From positions 1 to 64,000 of the forward strand of contig NZ_VXCP01000033.1 of the NCBI RefSeq assembly GCF_011355085.1: a stretch of DNA of 64,000 bases, given 5' to 3'. This stretch comes from Pseudomonas akapageensis. Lineage in GTDB: Bacteria; Pseudomonadota; Gammaproteobacteria; Pseudomonadales; Pseudomonadaceae. Below, one piece after another: positions 34,878-42,899 of the stretch. The notes below the pieces were generated by a model. That model saw only the letters and a program-made list of their open reading frames with translations. It was not told the DNA's origin and did not search any database. A program made the position numbers and the translations under genes. Positions within the stretch are counted from its first letter, which is position 1. The number at the start of each line of letters is the position of its first letter.

Positions 34878-35355
34878 TTCGCGGGCCGGGTGCTTCCGGG
34901 TGCGGTTGCAGGTAGACCTGCTGGAGCACGTACGGGTCCGGGTGCTGTTCGAAGTGATGCTTGAGCAGGTCGATCGGCGCCGCCAAGGGGATAGCACCTT
35001 GGCGGTAGGCTTCGATCAGCTGGCGAATTTCCTGTTTGTCCTGTGCGTTGATGGAGTGGCGCAAGTAACCGCTCAGGTGCAACAGGACGTTGGCATGGTT
35101 GCCCCGTGTTGCACAGCGGTTCAGGGCATTCATCAACAGGCTGAAGTATCGAGGCCCCAGTTCTGTGGCATCGGAGCGTCCCATGCTGCCCAACAGCTTT
35201 CCAAGCACCCGGTATTGCGATGGGTTGTTGGCCATGAGCTGGTATTTGTAGCGCGCGTGGAAGCTCATCAATGCATGCCGGCTCAGGTCGCCTTGCAGCA
35301 GTTGCTGCCAGTCGGAACGGGCACGCATGCGAATGATGGCGTTCTCGCGGGGCAT
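34867..35355 (-). CDS. ybgA: YbgA-type DUF1722 protein
   Basis: A 162-residue protein with the DUF1722 (YbgA) features HARYKYQLMANNP, YRVLGKLLGSMGR and IEAYRQGAIPLAAPIDLLKHHF. In E. coli the ybgA gene also precedes the photolyase gene, which supports a link to photo-damage or light responses; the biochemical function is unknown. It is the first gene downstream of the paired TGTACA operators and is followed, with an 11-base overlap, by the MerR regulator. ATG 35355 follows AGAGG. Confidence 0.85.
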   Translation of the reverse strand: MPRENAIIRMRARSDWQQLLQGDLSRHALMSFHARYKYQLMANNPSQYRVLGKLLGSMGRSDATELGPRYFSLLMNALNRCATRGNHANVLLHLSGYLRHSINAQDKQEIRQLIEAYRQGAIPLAAPIDLLKHHFEQHPDPYVLQQVYLQPHPEAPGPRNAL

Positions 35356-35377
35356 AGTTGACCTCTGCAGATAAACT

Positions 35378-35451
35378 TGTACGTAAATCTATAAATGTAC
35401 AATTTCAGTTCATCATAGAAGCGATGGTGTACAAGTCAATAGGCCTGTACA
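35378..35451 (-). promoter_or_regulatory. Promoter with two TGTACA-N12-TGTACA operator pairs
   Basis: On the minus strand, a promoter TTGACT-N16-TATGAT (plus-strand positions 35439-35434 and 35417-35412) lies ahead of ybgA. One operator pair, TGTACA-N12-TGTACA at 35428-35451, overlaps the -35 region. A second, TGTACG-N12-TGTACA at 35378-35401, lies just after the predicted transcription start. Both pairs have the same 18-base periodicity and share the TGTACA motif I associate with class II LitR sites. Confidence 0.7.
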
Positions 35452-35484
35452 ACCTAAGTAGAGGTTTGGCTGCGCTCGATTTTA

Positions 35485-36474
35485 CTAGTCCATATGTTCA
35501 AGCAAGCGCCGCGCGGCTTCCTGGCCGCTGAGCCAGGCACCTTCGACACGTCCCGACAGGCACCAGTCGCCACAGACGTACAGGCCCAGGTCGGCATCGG
35601 CAAGCGCGCCCCATTCATGCGCAGCCGCCGGGCGGGCATACAGCCAGCGATGGGCGAGGGTGAAGATCGGGGCGGGCACGACGCAGCCCAGGAGTTCGGC
35701 AAAAGCACCGTGCAAGTGTTCGATCACTTGCTCCTTGGACCAGCCAATATGCCGCTTGCTCCAAGTGCTGGTGGCATGCAGCACCCAAGTGTCCGGAGTA
35801 CTTTCCCGGCCAGGCTTGCTGCGGTTGAGGGCAAGCCAGTCCAGCGGGCTATCCTGGACGAAGCAGCCTTGCATCGGGGTGTCCAGCGGCGTATCGAACG
35901 CCAGGGCAACGGCCCAGGTGGGCTCCATTTTTACGCCCGCTGCGACGTTTGCGAGTTTCGGCGCTACCTGCGTCAGCAAGGCATTGGCCTGGGGCGCGGG
36001 AACGGCAATGATCACATGGCTGAAGGGGCCGTGGTCGTGGTCTTCAGTGTCATGTAAATACCAATGCTGCTCGCCCTGGAAGACATCGCTGATCCGGCAG
36101 GAAAAGGTTCTCGGCAAATCACCGAGCATGGCCCGGGAGATGGCGCCCATGCAGGGTACGCCGACCCATCGGGTCTGCTCGTCGGGGGACGGCGTGAGTT
36201 CCCCGGCACGGTAGTTGTAAAGCTGCGGTGCCCACTCTTCGACGCAACCGATGGCTTGCCACTGTTGTAACTGGTCGACAAAGCGTCGATCCCGCGCAGT
36301 GAAATATTGCGCGCCCAGGTCCAGCGCGCCGGCATCACTGCGCTTGCTGGACATGCGCCCGCCGCAGCCGTGGCTCTTGTCGAACAAGTGAACGGCATGC
36401 CCGGCCTTGTGCAGGGCCTGGGCTGCCGAAAGTCCGGCAATGCCGGAGCCGATGATCGCGATAGGTACAGTCAT
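35485..36474 (-). CDS. NAD(P)/FAD-dependent oxidoreductase, renalase-like
   Basis: A 329-residue flavoprotein beginning MTVPIAIIGSGIAGLSAAQALHKAG, a dinucleotide-binding fold with a GxGxxG loop, followed by FDKSHGCGGRMSSKR, the second FAD contact typical of renalase-like oxidoreductases. The C-terminal motif LYVCGDWCLSGRVEGAWLSGQEAA closes the FAD site. The substrate is unknown. ATG 36474 has GAGG five bases upstream, and the frame open to 36498 is not preferred. It lies upstream of the operator pairs and points in the same direction as ybgA. Confidence 0.85.
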   Translation of the reverse strand: MTVPIAIIGSGIAGLSAAQALHKAGHAVHLFDKSHGCGGRMSSKRSDAGALDLGAQYFTARDRRFVDQLQQWQAIGCVEEWAPQLYNYRAGELTPSPDEQTRWVGVPCMGAISRAMLGDLPRTFSCRISDVFQGEQHWYLHDTEDHDHGPFSHVIIAVPAPQANALLTQVAPKLANVAAGVKMEPTWAVALAFDTPLDTPMQGCFVQDSPLDWLALNRSKPGRESTPDTWVLHATSTWSKRHIGWSKEQVIEHLHGAFAELLGCVVPAPIFTLAHRWLYARPAAAHEWGALADADLGLYVCGDWCLSGRVEGAWLSGQEAARRLLEHMD

Positions 36475-36491
36475 AGTGGCCTCGTCACCTC

Positions 36492-36526
36492 TATACACAG
36501 ACTACGCTGTAGGGCAAACCTGTACA
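36492..36526. promoter_or_regulatory. TATACA and TGTACA half-sites in the divergent FAD/epimerase gap
   Basis: TATACA at 36492-36497, TGTAGG at 36508-36513 and TGTACA at 36521-36526 lie in the gap between the divergent FAD gene and epimerase gene. Spacing does not match the 18-base pairing seen at 35378-35451, so binding by the same regulator is only possible, not demonstrated. A small hairpin, AAGAGC/GCTCTT, lies at 36607-36621. Confidence 0.35.
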
Positions 36527-36668
36527 ATAACGAACTGCGGTATAACTTCATCCTTTCGTGGTCGGCAGGTTGGCCTATGGTTTAGCTCAGAGCTGGTCTG
36601 CAGTAAAAGAGCCTTGCTCTTAAAAATAGACTAGTGAATCACGCTCAACGCCACGCGAGGATGCGCAG

Positions 36669-37571
36669 ATGCAAATATTGCTGACCGGCGGTACGGGTCT
36701 GATAGGGCGACAGCTCTGTCAGCACTGGTTAGGGCAAGGGCATCGACTCACTGTATGGAGCCGGCGCCCGGAGCAGGTGGCAAAAATTTGCGGCGCCGAG
36801 GTCAGGGGAATCGGCCAGCTCGAGGACTATGGTGCACAGCCGCTCGATGCCGTGATCAACCTGGCGGGGGCACCGATTGCCGATCGACCCTGGACGACAC
36901 GGCGCAAGGCTCTGCTTTGGAGCAGCCGGATTACGCTGACGGAGCTATTGCTGGCGTGGCTCGAACGTCGCGAACAGCGGCCGGCCGTGTTGATCTCGGG
37001 TTCTGCCGTGGGTTGGTACGGCGATGCCGGCGAGCGTGAGTTGAATGAGGCATCGCAACCGGTGAAAGAGGATTTCGCCAGCCATCTTTGCATTGCCTGG
37101 GAAGAAACCGCCCAGCGTGCCGAAGCCTTGGGCATTCGCGTAGTGCTGGTGCGCACTGGCCTGGTTCTGGCCAGTGACGGTGGACTGTTGGCGCGCATGC
37201 GTCTGCCTTTCAAGATGGGCCTGGGCGGGCCGATCGGTGATGGCAGGCAATGGATGCCATGGATCCATCTGCAGGATGAAGTTGCCGCGATTGATTTTCT
37301 GTTGCACCTCAAGGACGCCAGCGGTCCTTATAATGCCTGTGCACCGGAGCCGGTACGCAATATCGAGTTCGCCCAGTGCTTGGGCAAGGTCATGCATCGA
37401 CCGGCCATCATGCCGATGCCGGCGCTGTTGTTGCGCGCCGGGCTGGGTGAGTTGTCCGGATTGTTGCTGGGTGGGCAGAGGGCCCGGCCAGCTCGTTTAC
37501 TGGCGGCAGGTTTCACCTTCCGTTTCACTGATGTGCAATCGGCCCTGGACGAGCTGTCCAGTCGCCTCTGA
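36669..37571 (+). CDS. TIGR01777-family NAD-dependent epimerase
   Basis: A 300-residue extended SDR protein of the YfcH/TIGR01777 type. The N-terminal MQILLTGGTGLIGRQL gives the GxxGxxG cofactor loop, SGSAVGWYGDAGE is the characteristic active-region motif, and AQCLGKVMHRPAIMPMPALLLRAGLGE marks the C-terminal domain. Substrate unknown. It is divergent from the FAD protein and 14 bases upstream of hemH, so it is probably cotranscribed with hemH. Confidence 0.88.
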   Translation: MQILLTGGTGLIGRQLCQHWLGQGHRLTVWSRRPEQVAKICGAEVRGIGQLEDYGAQPLDAVINLAGAPIADRPWTTRRKALLWSSRITLTELLLAWLERREQRPAVLISGSAVGWYGDAGERELNEASQPVKEDFASHLCIAWEETAQRAEALGIRVVLVRTGLVLASDGGLLARMRLPFKMGLGGPIGDGRQWMPWIHLQDEVAAIDFLLHLKDASGPYNACAPEPVRNIEFAQCLGKVMHRPAIMPMPALLLRAGLGELSGLLLGGQRARPARLLAAGFTFRFTDVQSALDELSSRL

Positions 37572-37585
37572 AATTAGGACGTTGC

Positions 37586-38602
37586 ATGACCGATCATGCT
37601 TTGCTGCTGGTCAATCTGGGCTCACCGGCTTCGACCGAAGTCGCTGATGTGCGCAGCTACCTCAATCAATTTCTCATGGACCCGTACGTCATCGACCTGC
37701 CCTGGCCGATTCGACGTCTGCTGGTTTCGCTGATCCTGATCAAGCGCCCCGAGCAGTCGGCGCATGCCTATGCCTCGATCTGGTGGGATGAAGGCTCGCC
37801 CCTGGTGGTGCTGACGCGGCGTTTGCAGCAGGCGATGAGCGAACACTGGCCCCATGGCCCGGTAGAAATGGCCATGCGCTACGGCGAACCGTCGCTTGAG
37901 ACCGTGTTGGCCCGGCTGGCGGCCCAGGGCGTTACCAGGGTAACCCTGGCGCCGTTGTATCCGCAGTTCGCCGACAGTACCGTGACGACCGTGGTGGAAC
38001 TGGCCCGGCAGGTGGTGCGGGACAAGCAACTGCCCTTGCAACTGTCATTGCTGCAGCCGTTTTACGATCAGCCCGAGTACATCGATGCGTTGGTCGCCAG
38101 TGCCAGACCCTATCTGCAGCAGCCCTACGATCACTTGCTGTTGAGCTTCCATGGCTTGCCCGAGCGCCATCTGAAGAAGCTCGATCCCACCGGCAAGCAT
38201 TGCTTCCAGGATGCCGACTGTTGCCGTAATGCCTCGCCGGAAGTCCGTGCCGTGTGCTATCGCGGCCAGTGCCTGCGCACAGCCCAGGTTTTTGCCGAGC
38301 GCATGGGCTTGCCCGAGGGCTCCTGGTCGGTGTCGTTCCAGTCGCGCCTGGGGCGTGCCAAATGGATCGAACCCTATACCGAAGCGCGGCTCGATGAATT
38401 GGCCAGGCAGGGGGTGAAGAAAGTCATGGTGATGTGCCCGGCGTTCGTGGCCGATTGCATCGAGACCCTGGAAGAGATCGGTGATCGCGGGCGCGAGCAG
38501 TTCCGTGAGGCAGGGGGGGATGAGTTGGTGCTGGTGCCTTGCCTGAATGATCACCCGGAGTGGGTGCGGGCGTTGAAGACGTTGTGTGAGCGGGCGGTCT
38601 AA
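37586..38602 (+). CDS. hemH: Ferrochelatase
   Basis: HemH inserts ferrous iron into protoporphyrin IX, the last step of haem synthesis. The 338-residue protein has LLVNLGSPASTEVADVRSYL near the start, the catalytic His in LLLSFHGLPERHLKKLDPTG, and VSFQSRLGRAKWIEPYTE in the C-terminal half. CRNASPEVRAVCYRGQC contains Cys residues that could hold a cluster in some family members. It follows the epimerase gene by 14 bases, and a REP-type repeat follows at 38633. Confidence 0.95.
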   Translation: MTDHALLLVNLGSPASTEVADVRSYLNQFLMDPYVIDLPWPIRRLLVSLILIKRPEQSAHAYASIWWDEGSPLVVLTRRLQQAMSEHWPHGPVEMAMRYGEPSLETVLARLAAQGVTRVTLAPLYPQFADSTVTTVVELARQVVRDKQLPLQLSLLQPFYDQPEYIDALVASARPYLQQPYDHLLLSFHGLPERHLKKLDPTGKHCFQDADCCRNASPEVRAVCYRGQCLRTAQVFAERMGLPEGSWSVSFQSRLGRAKWIEPYTEARLDELARQGVKKVMVMCPAFVADCIETLEEIGDRGREQFREAGGDELVLVPCLNDHPEWVRALKTLCERAV

Positions 38603-38632
38603 CCCCGTATTTTCTGTTGGCTGCACAGGTCT

Positions 38633-38703
38633 CATCGCTGGCAAGCCAGCTCCCACAGGAATGTACACCACTGAACCCTGTGGGAGCGGGCTTGCCCGCG
38701 ATG
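38633..38703. repeat. REP-type inverted pair
   Basis: CATCGCTGGCAAGCCAGCTCCCACAGG is followed 15 bases later by CCTGTGGGAGCGGGCTTGCCCGCGATG. The two outer units are inverted copies with internal dyads, the classic Pseudomonas REP (BIME-like) layout. Similar pairs lie at 41836-41946 and 46226-46317. Confidence 0.88.
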
Positions 38704-38710
38704 CTTTTAA

Positions 38711-39985
38711 CTATGGCAACTGATCATCCAGCGCCTTGTTCTTCCAGCTGTCATGCCCCGGCAGCAGCAGGTTCAAGGCGATGGCAACCACGGCGCACAG
38801 GGCGATGCCCTTGAGGCCGAAGTCGTCCGGGCCGGTACCGCTGCCGATCAGTACGCCGCCAATGCCGAATACCAGGGTCACTGAAACGATGACCAGGTTG
38901 CGCGCTTCGCCCAGGTCGATCTTGTGGCGGATCATGGTATTCATGCCCACGGCTGCGATCGAGCCGAACAGCAGGCAGAGGATCCCGCCCATGACCGGCA
39001 CCGGAATGCTCTGCAGCAGGGCGCCGAACTTGCCGATGAAGGCCAGGCTGATGGCAAAAATCGCTGCCCAGGTCATGATTTTCGGGTTGTAGTTCTTGGT
39101 CAGCATCACCGCGCCGGTCACTTCGGCATAGGTGGTGTTGGGCGGGCCGCCGAACAGGCCAGCTGCAGTGGTAGCAATGCCGTCACCGAGCAGCGTGCGA
39201 TGCAGGCCGGGTTTCTTCAGGTAATCGCGACCGGTCACGCTGCCGACAGCAATCACCCCACCGATATGTTCGATGGCCGGGGCCAGGGCCACCGGTACGA
39301 TGAACAGGATGGCCTGCCAGTTGAACTCCGGTGCAGTGAAGTGCGGCAGGGCAAACCATGGCGCCGCCGCGATCTTCGCGGTATCGACCACGCCGAAGTA
39401 GAACGACAAGGCAAAGCCCACCAGCACGCCAGAGATGATCGGCACCAGGCGGAAGATGCCTTTGCCGAACACCGCAACGATCAGGGTGGTCAGCAGCGCC
39501 GGCATGGAAATCAGCATGGCGGTGCTGTACGGGATCAGTTCGGTACCGTCTCCTGCCTTGCCCATGGCCATGTTGGCGGCAATCGGCGCCATCGCCAGGC
39601 CAATGGAAATGATCACCGGGCCAATGACGACGGGCGGCAGCAGCCGGTCGATGAAGCTGGTGCCCTTGATCTTCACCGCCAGGCCCAGGAAGGTATAAAC
39701 GAAGCCGGCGGCCATCACCCCGCCCATGGTCGCAGCCAGGCCGAACTGGCCCTTGGCGAGAATGATCGGGGTGATAAAAGCAAAGCTCGATGCCAGGAAC
39801 ACCGGCACCTGGCGCCCGGTGACCAGCTGAAACAGCAGAGTCCCTAAACCAGCGGTAAACAGCGCGACGTTCGGGTCGAGGCCAGTGATCAGCGGCATCA
39901 ATACCAGTGCGCCAAAGGCTACGAAGAGCATTTGCGCGCCGGAGACGACCTGTCGCCAGAGCGGGTCCTTGAACTCATCCGGCAT
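38711..39985 (-). CDS. uraA: Uracil permease
   Basis: UraA is a proton-coupled uracil transporter of the NCS2 family. The 424-residue protein has about 14 hydrophobic segments, the early LVTGRQVPVFLASSFAFITPI motif, and the substrate-site ALAPAIEHIGGVIAVG motif, with the paired half-helix GLFGGPPNTTYAEVTG near the middle. It follows upp by two bases on the minus strand. Together they form a uracil salvage operon. Confidence 0.95.
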   Translation of the reverse strand: MPDEFKDPLWRQVVSGAQMLFVAFGALVLMPLITGLDPNVALFTAGLGTLLFQLVTGRQVPVFLASSFAFITPIILAKGQFGLAATMGGVMAAGFVYTFLGLAVKIKGTSFIDRLLPPVVIGPVIISIGLAMAPIAANMAMGKAGDGTELIPYSTAMLISMPALLTTLIVAVFGKGIFRLVPIISGVLVGFALSFYFGVVDTAKIAAAPWFALPHFTAPEFNWQAILFIVPVALAPAIEHIGGVIAVGSVTGRDYLKKPGLHRTLLGDGIATTAAGLFGGPPNTTYAEVTGAVMLTKNYNPKIMTWAAIFAISLAFIGKFGALLQSIPVPVMGGILCLLFGSIAAVGMNTMIRHKIDLGEARNLVIVSVTLVFGIGGVLIGSGTGPDDFGLKGIALCAVVAIALNLLLPGHDSWKNKALDDQLP

Positions 39986-39987
39986 TA

Positions 39988-40626
39988 TCAGGCGTCCTTC
40001 TGCTTGGTGCCGAAGATCTTGTCGCCGGCATCGCCCAGGCCGGGGATGATGTAGCCATGCTCGTTCAGGCGCTCATCAATGGACGCGGTGTAGATCTGCA
40101 CGTCCGGGTGAGCCTTCTCTACCACGGCGATGCCTTCGGGCGCCGCCACCAGGACCATGGCGCGAATATCCTTGCAACCGGCCTTTTTCAGCAGGTCGAT
40201 GGTCGCAACCATGGAGCCGCCGGTGGCCAGCATCGGGTCGATGATCATCGCCAGACGCTCGTCGATTTCCGGAACCAGTTTTTCCAGGTAGGTATGGGCT
40301 TCCAGGGTTTCTTCATTGCGGGCTACGCCGACGGCACTGACCTTGGCGCCCGGAATCAGGCTGAGCACGCCGTCGAGCATGCCGATGCCGGCGCGCAGGA
40401 TCGGCACGACGGTAATTTTCTTGCCGGCGATCTTTTCGACCTGGACAGTGCCGCACCAGCCTTCGATTTCGTAGCTTTCCAGGGGCAGGTCTTTGGTCGC
40501 TTCGTAGGTCAGCAGTGCGCCGACCTCCTGAGCGAGTTCGCGAAAATTCTTCGTGCTGATGTCGGCGCGGCGCATCAGGCCGAGCTTGTGGCGGATCAGC
40601 GGGTGGCGGATCTCACGGATGGGCAT
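39988..40626 (-). CDS. upp: Uracil phosphoribosyltransferase
   Basis: Upp converts uracil and PRPP to UMP. The 212-residue protein has IRHPLIRHKLGLMR at the N-terminus, VPILRAGIGMLDGVL, and the PRPP-binding MIIDPMLATGGSMVATI, ending with GYIIPGLGDAGDKIFGT. It is the first gene of the upp-uraA operon and is divergent from hpt, so pyrimidine and purine salvage share this locus. Confidence 0.97.
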   Translation of the reverse strand: MPIREIRHPLIRHKLGLMRRADISTKNFRELAQEVGALLTYEATKDLPLESYEIEGWCGTVQVEKIAGKKITVVPILRAGIGMLDGVLSLIPGAKVSAVGVARNEETLEAHTYLEKLVPEIDERLAMIIDPMLATGGSMVATIDLLKKAGCKDIRAMVLVAAPEGIAVVEKAHPDVQIYTASIDERLNEHGYIIPGLGDAGDKIFGTKQKDA

Positions 40627-40789
40627 AGGGAAAGGCTCCGGGGGGCGGGCAAAAAAACCGCGCTAGATTAATCTATTCAGCCGTTGTGTCCTATAAGCAT
40701 TATTGGACGTTAGTCCAGAAATGCTTGATCTGAAGGGAGCGGATGCGTACCTTTGCCCGCTTTTCTTCCATCGCCCCCTGGAGAGCGCC

Positions 40790-41347
40790 ATGTCCGCTGA
40801 TCTCGAGCACATCCGTCAAGTCATGCGAGAGGCCGACTGCCTGTACACCGAAGCCGAAGTCGAAGCGGCCATCGCCCGCGTCGGTGCACAAATCAATGCG
40901 GACCTGGCCGAGAGCAATCCGGTGGTGTTCTGTGTGATGAACGGCGGCCTGATCTTCTCGGGCAAGCTGCTCACGCACCTGAACTTCCCGCTCGAATCCT
41001 CTTACCTGCACGCGACCCGTTATCGTAACGAGACCAGCGGCGGCGAACTGTTCTGGAAAGCCAAGCCGGAAGTCTCCTTCATCGACCGTGATGTCCTGAT
41101 CATCGACGACATTCTCGACGAAGGGCACACCCTGGGTGCCATCATCGACTTCTGCAGGCACGCCGGTGCTCGCGCCGTGCACACAGCCGTGTTGATCGAC
41201 AAGGATCATGACCGCAAGGCCCGTCCGGACCTCAAGGCCGATTACGTCGGTTTGCCTTGCATTGACCGTTACATCTTCGGTTACGGCATGGATTATAAAG
41301 GCTACTGGCGTAATGCAGCCGGTATCTATGCGGTCAAGGGGTTGTAA
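40790..41347 (+). CDS. hpt: Hypoxanthine-guanine phosphoribosyltransferase
   Basis: Hpt salvages hypoxanthine and guanine using PRPP. From ATG 40790, which has GGAGAG upstream, the product is 185 residues. VVFCVMNGGLIFSGKLL is the N-terminal loop, and VLIIDDILDEGHTLGAII is the PRPP motif, followed by IDRYIFGYGMDYKGYWRN. A longer frame opens at 40703, but its extension lacks family similarity. It is followed after three bases by the cupin gene. Confidence 0.93.
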   Translation: MSADLEHIRQVMREADCLYTEAEVEAAIARVGAQINADLAESNPVVFCVMNGGLIFSGKLLTHLNFPLESSYLHATRYRNETSGGELFWKAKPEVSFIDRDVLIIDDILDEGHTLGAIIDFCRHAGARAVHTAVLIDKDHDRKARPDLKADYVGLPCIDRYIFGYGMDYKGYWRNAAGIYAVKGL

Positions 41348-41350
41348 AGC

Positions 41351-41824
41351 ATGAACCAGCCCGGTTTTCTCGATCAGTCCCTGTTTGCCGAACTTGCGCA
41401 GAAAGCTGCGGCCAACCCGCGCGGGCGCCAGCATCACAACTTCCATCAGATGGAAGAGCCTTGTCATCGGATGGCGGTGGGATTGCAGCCTTCGACCTAT
41501 ATCCCGCCGCACCGGCACCTGGGTGCTGACAAGGCCGAGACCTTGATCGTACTCAAGGGCAAGTTGGGCCTGCTGCTGTTCAGTGAAAGCGGGGAAGTGC
41601 TGGCCAAGCGGGTGTTGCAGGCGGGTGGAGATTGCCTGGGTGTCGATTTGCCGCCCGGGGTTTTCCATGGTCTTGTAGTACTTGAGGCTGATTCGCTGAT
41701 GTTCGAATGCAAGGCCGGGCCTTACCGGCCTGTAGGCGAGGGCGAGATGGCCAGTTGGGCGCCGCGTGAAGGCGAGCCGGGGGTGGCCGAGTATCAGGCG
41801 TGGATGCGGGCGCAGTTCGACTGA
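41351..41824 (+). CDS. WbuC-family cupin metalloprotein
   Basis: A 157-residue cupin with the WbuC-type features RQHHNFHQMEEPCHRM and a first cupin motif PPHRHLGADKAETLIVLKG, followed by the second-motif segment LPPGVFHGLVVLE. Putative metal ligands are the His residues in these two motifs and the Glu of AETL. WbuC proteins are found near polysaccharide genes in enterics, but no such context exists here. It follows hpt by three bases, so cotranscription is likely. Confidence 0.85.
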   Translation: MNQPGFLDQSLFAELAQKAAANPRGRQHHNFHQMEEPCHRMAVGLQPSTYIPPHRHLGADKAETLIVLKGKLGLLLFSESGEVLAKRVLQAGGDCLGVDLPPGVFHGLVVLEADSLMFECKAGPYRPVGEGEMASWAPREGEPGVAEYQAWMRAQFD

Positions 41825-41835
41825 CCGCACCGGCC

Positions 41836-41946
41836 TCATCGCTGGCAAGTCGAGTCGTCGCACCGCAGCTCCCACAGAGGTTTTCGGGCATTCACAAATA
41901 ATGTTACCGACACAAAAACCTGTGGGAGCTGGCTTGCCCGCGATAG
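41836..41946. repeat. REP-type inverted pair with a longer spacer
   Basis: CATCGCTGGCAAGTCGAGTCG and GCAGCTCCCACAG are followed by CCTGTGGGAGCTGGCTTGCC and CGCGATAG. The arms are those of the REP at 38633, with a variant left arm like the right arm of the element at 46226. Confidence 0.8.
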
Positions 41947-42011
41947 CCGCCCCGCAGGACCTCCAGACTGTCCGCATGCTAGAGTGCCCAGCTTCCTCCC
42001 TGGAGCCACCC

Positions 42012-42491
42012 ATGCGCCTGTCGACCCGCATTCCAGCCGTCTTCCTGCTATCCCTAAGCCTGCCGCTGGCCGCCGCCCCCCTGCACAGCCAATTCCTGCC
42101 TCCGGACGACCTGTCCCTGCGCACCGAGCAACCTGAGCAACAACAACTCCTGCAGGTGACCGATTACTCCGTCGTGGTCGGCAATCAGCGCCAGTCCAAC
42201 CAGCAACCGATTCCAGTGACGTCACCACTAGTGCTGCGCCTCAAGGGCAAACCCCTGAGCAAGGGCACGACCCTGTCTCAAGTGCTGATCAGTTTCGATG
42301 CCGAAAGCAAAAGCCTGAAAAAGCCGGCTTACGATGACAAGACACGGACCTTGACCCTCAATTACCCGCTGGCCCAGTACCGTGTAATCCTCGACCTGCT
42401 GCGCAACGACACCGTCTATGTCCAGTTCCTGACCTATGCCAACGGGCATATCTGGGCCGATTTGCACACAGGTGCCGTACGCGCGCGTTGA
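42012..42491 (+). CDS. Small secreted protein of unknown function
   Basis: A 159-residue protein from ATG 42012, with GGAG six bases upstream. The signal peptide (about residues 1-21) ends near LAAAP. The mature domain, LLQVTDYSVVVGNQRQSNQQ then FLTYANGHIWADLHTG, is unfamiliar. No cysteine or catalytic motif stands out. A longer frame opens at 41766 inside the cupin gene and across the REP element, so it is not used. Confidence 0.72.
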   Translation: MRLSTRIPAVFLLSLSLPLAAAPLHSQFLPPDDLSLRTEQPEQQQLLQVTDYSVVVGNQRQSNQQPIPVTSPLVLRLKGKPLSKGTTLSQVLISFDAESKSLKKPAYDDKTRTLTLNYPLAQYRVILDLLRNDTVYVQFLTYANGHIWADLHTGAVRAR

Positions 42492-42560
42492 GCCGCAAGG
42501 CGGGCGAGGGTTAAACTGCCGGCCCGTGAGATGTCCGTGATCGTTCAGTTGGAGTCGGCA

Positions 42561-42848
42561 ATGCGTAAAGACAAGAAGCAGGTGATTGGTGATGAGATCG
42601 GCGATGCGCAGATCAAGTTGTTCCTTGATTTCGAACCAGCCGACGCCACTTCGCCGTCGCTGCATAAACTGATCAAGGCCTACCGTGGCCTGCGCATCGA
42701 CGATTTCGAGCGTTTTGTCGGTTTCTTCCTCGAGGCTGGCTACGACCTCGATGGCAAGGACGAGCATGGCAAGGATTTCATCGCCCTGATCCAGGATCAG
42801 CGCAATGCCCCGGAATACATCGAGATCATCAACAAAGCCCGCGGCTAA
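42561..42848 (+). CDS. PA4642-family small protein
   Basis: A 95-residue acidic protein starting MRKDKKQVIGDEIGDAQIK, with GGAG six bases upstream. It matches the conserved Pseudomonas family of hypothetical proteins found at this locus. It has no signal peptide and no recognised domain, but a run of charged helices and a terminal EYIEIINKARG. Its function is unknown. It lies between the secreted protein and mqo and has its own terminator. Confidence 0.78.
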   Translation: MRKDKKQVIGDEIGDAQIKLFLDFEPADATSPSLHKLIKAYRGLRIDDFERFVGFFLEAGYDLDGKDEHGKDFIALIQDQRNAPEYIEIINKARG

Positions 42849-42857
42849 ATTGATGGC

Positions 42858-42889
42858 ATAAAAAAAACGCCCCGAAGGGCGTTTTTTTA
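42858..42889. terminator. Shared terminator of PA4642-type gene and mqo
   Basis: AAAAAAACGCCC pairs with GGGCGTTTTTTT, giving a symmetric intrinsic terminator between convergent genes, with T runs on both strands. Confidence 0.93.
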
Positions 42890-42899
42890 TGGGTGGGAA

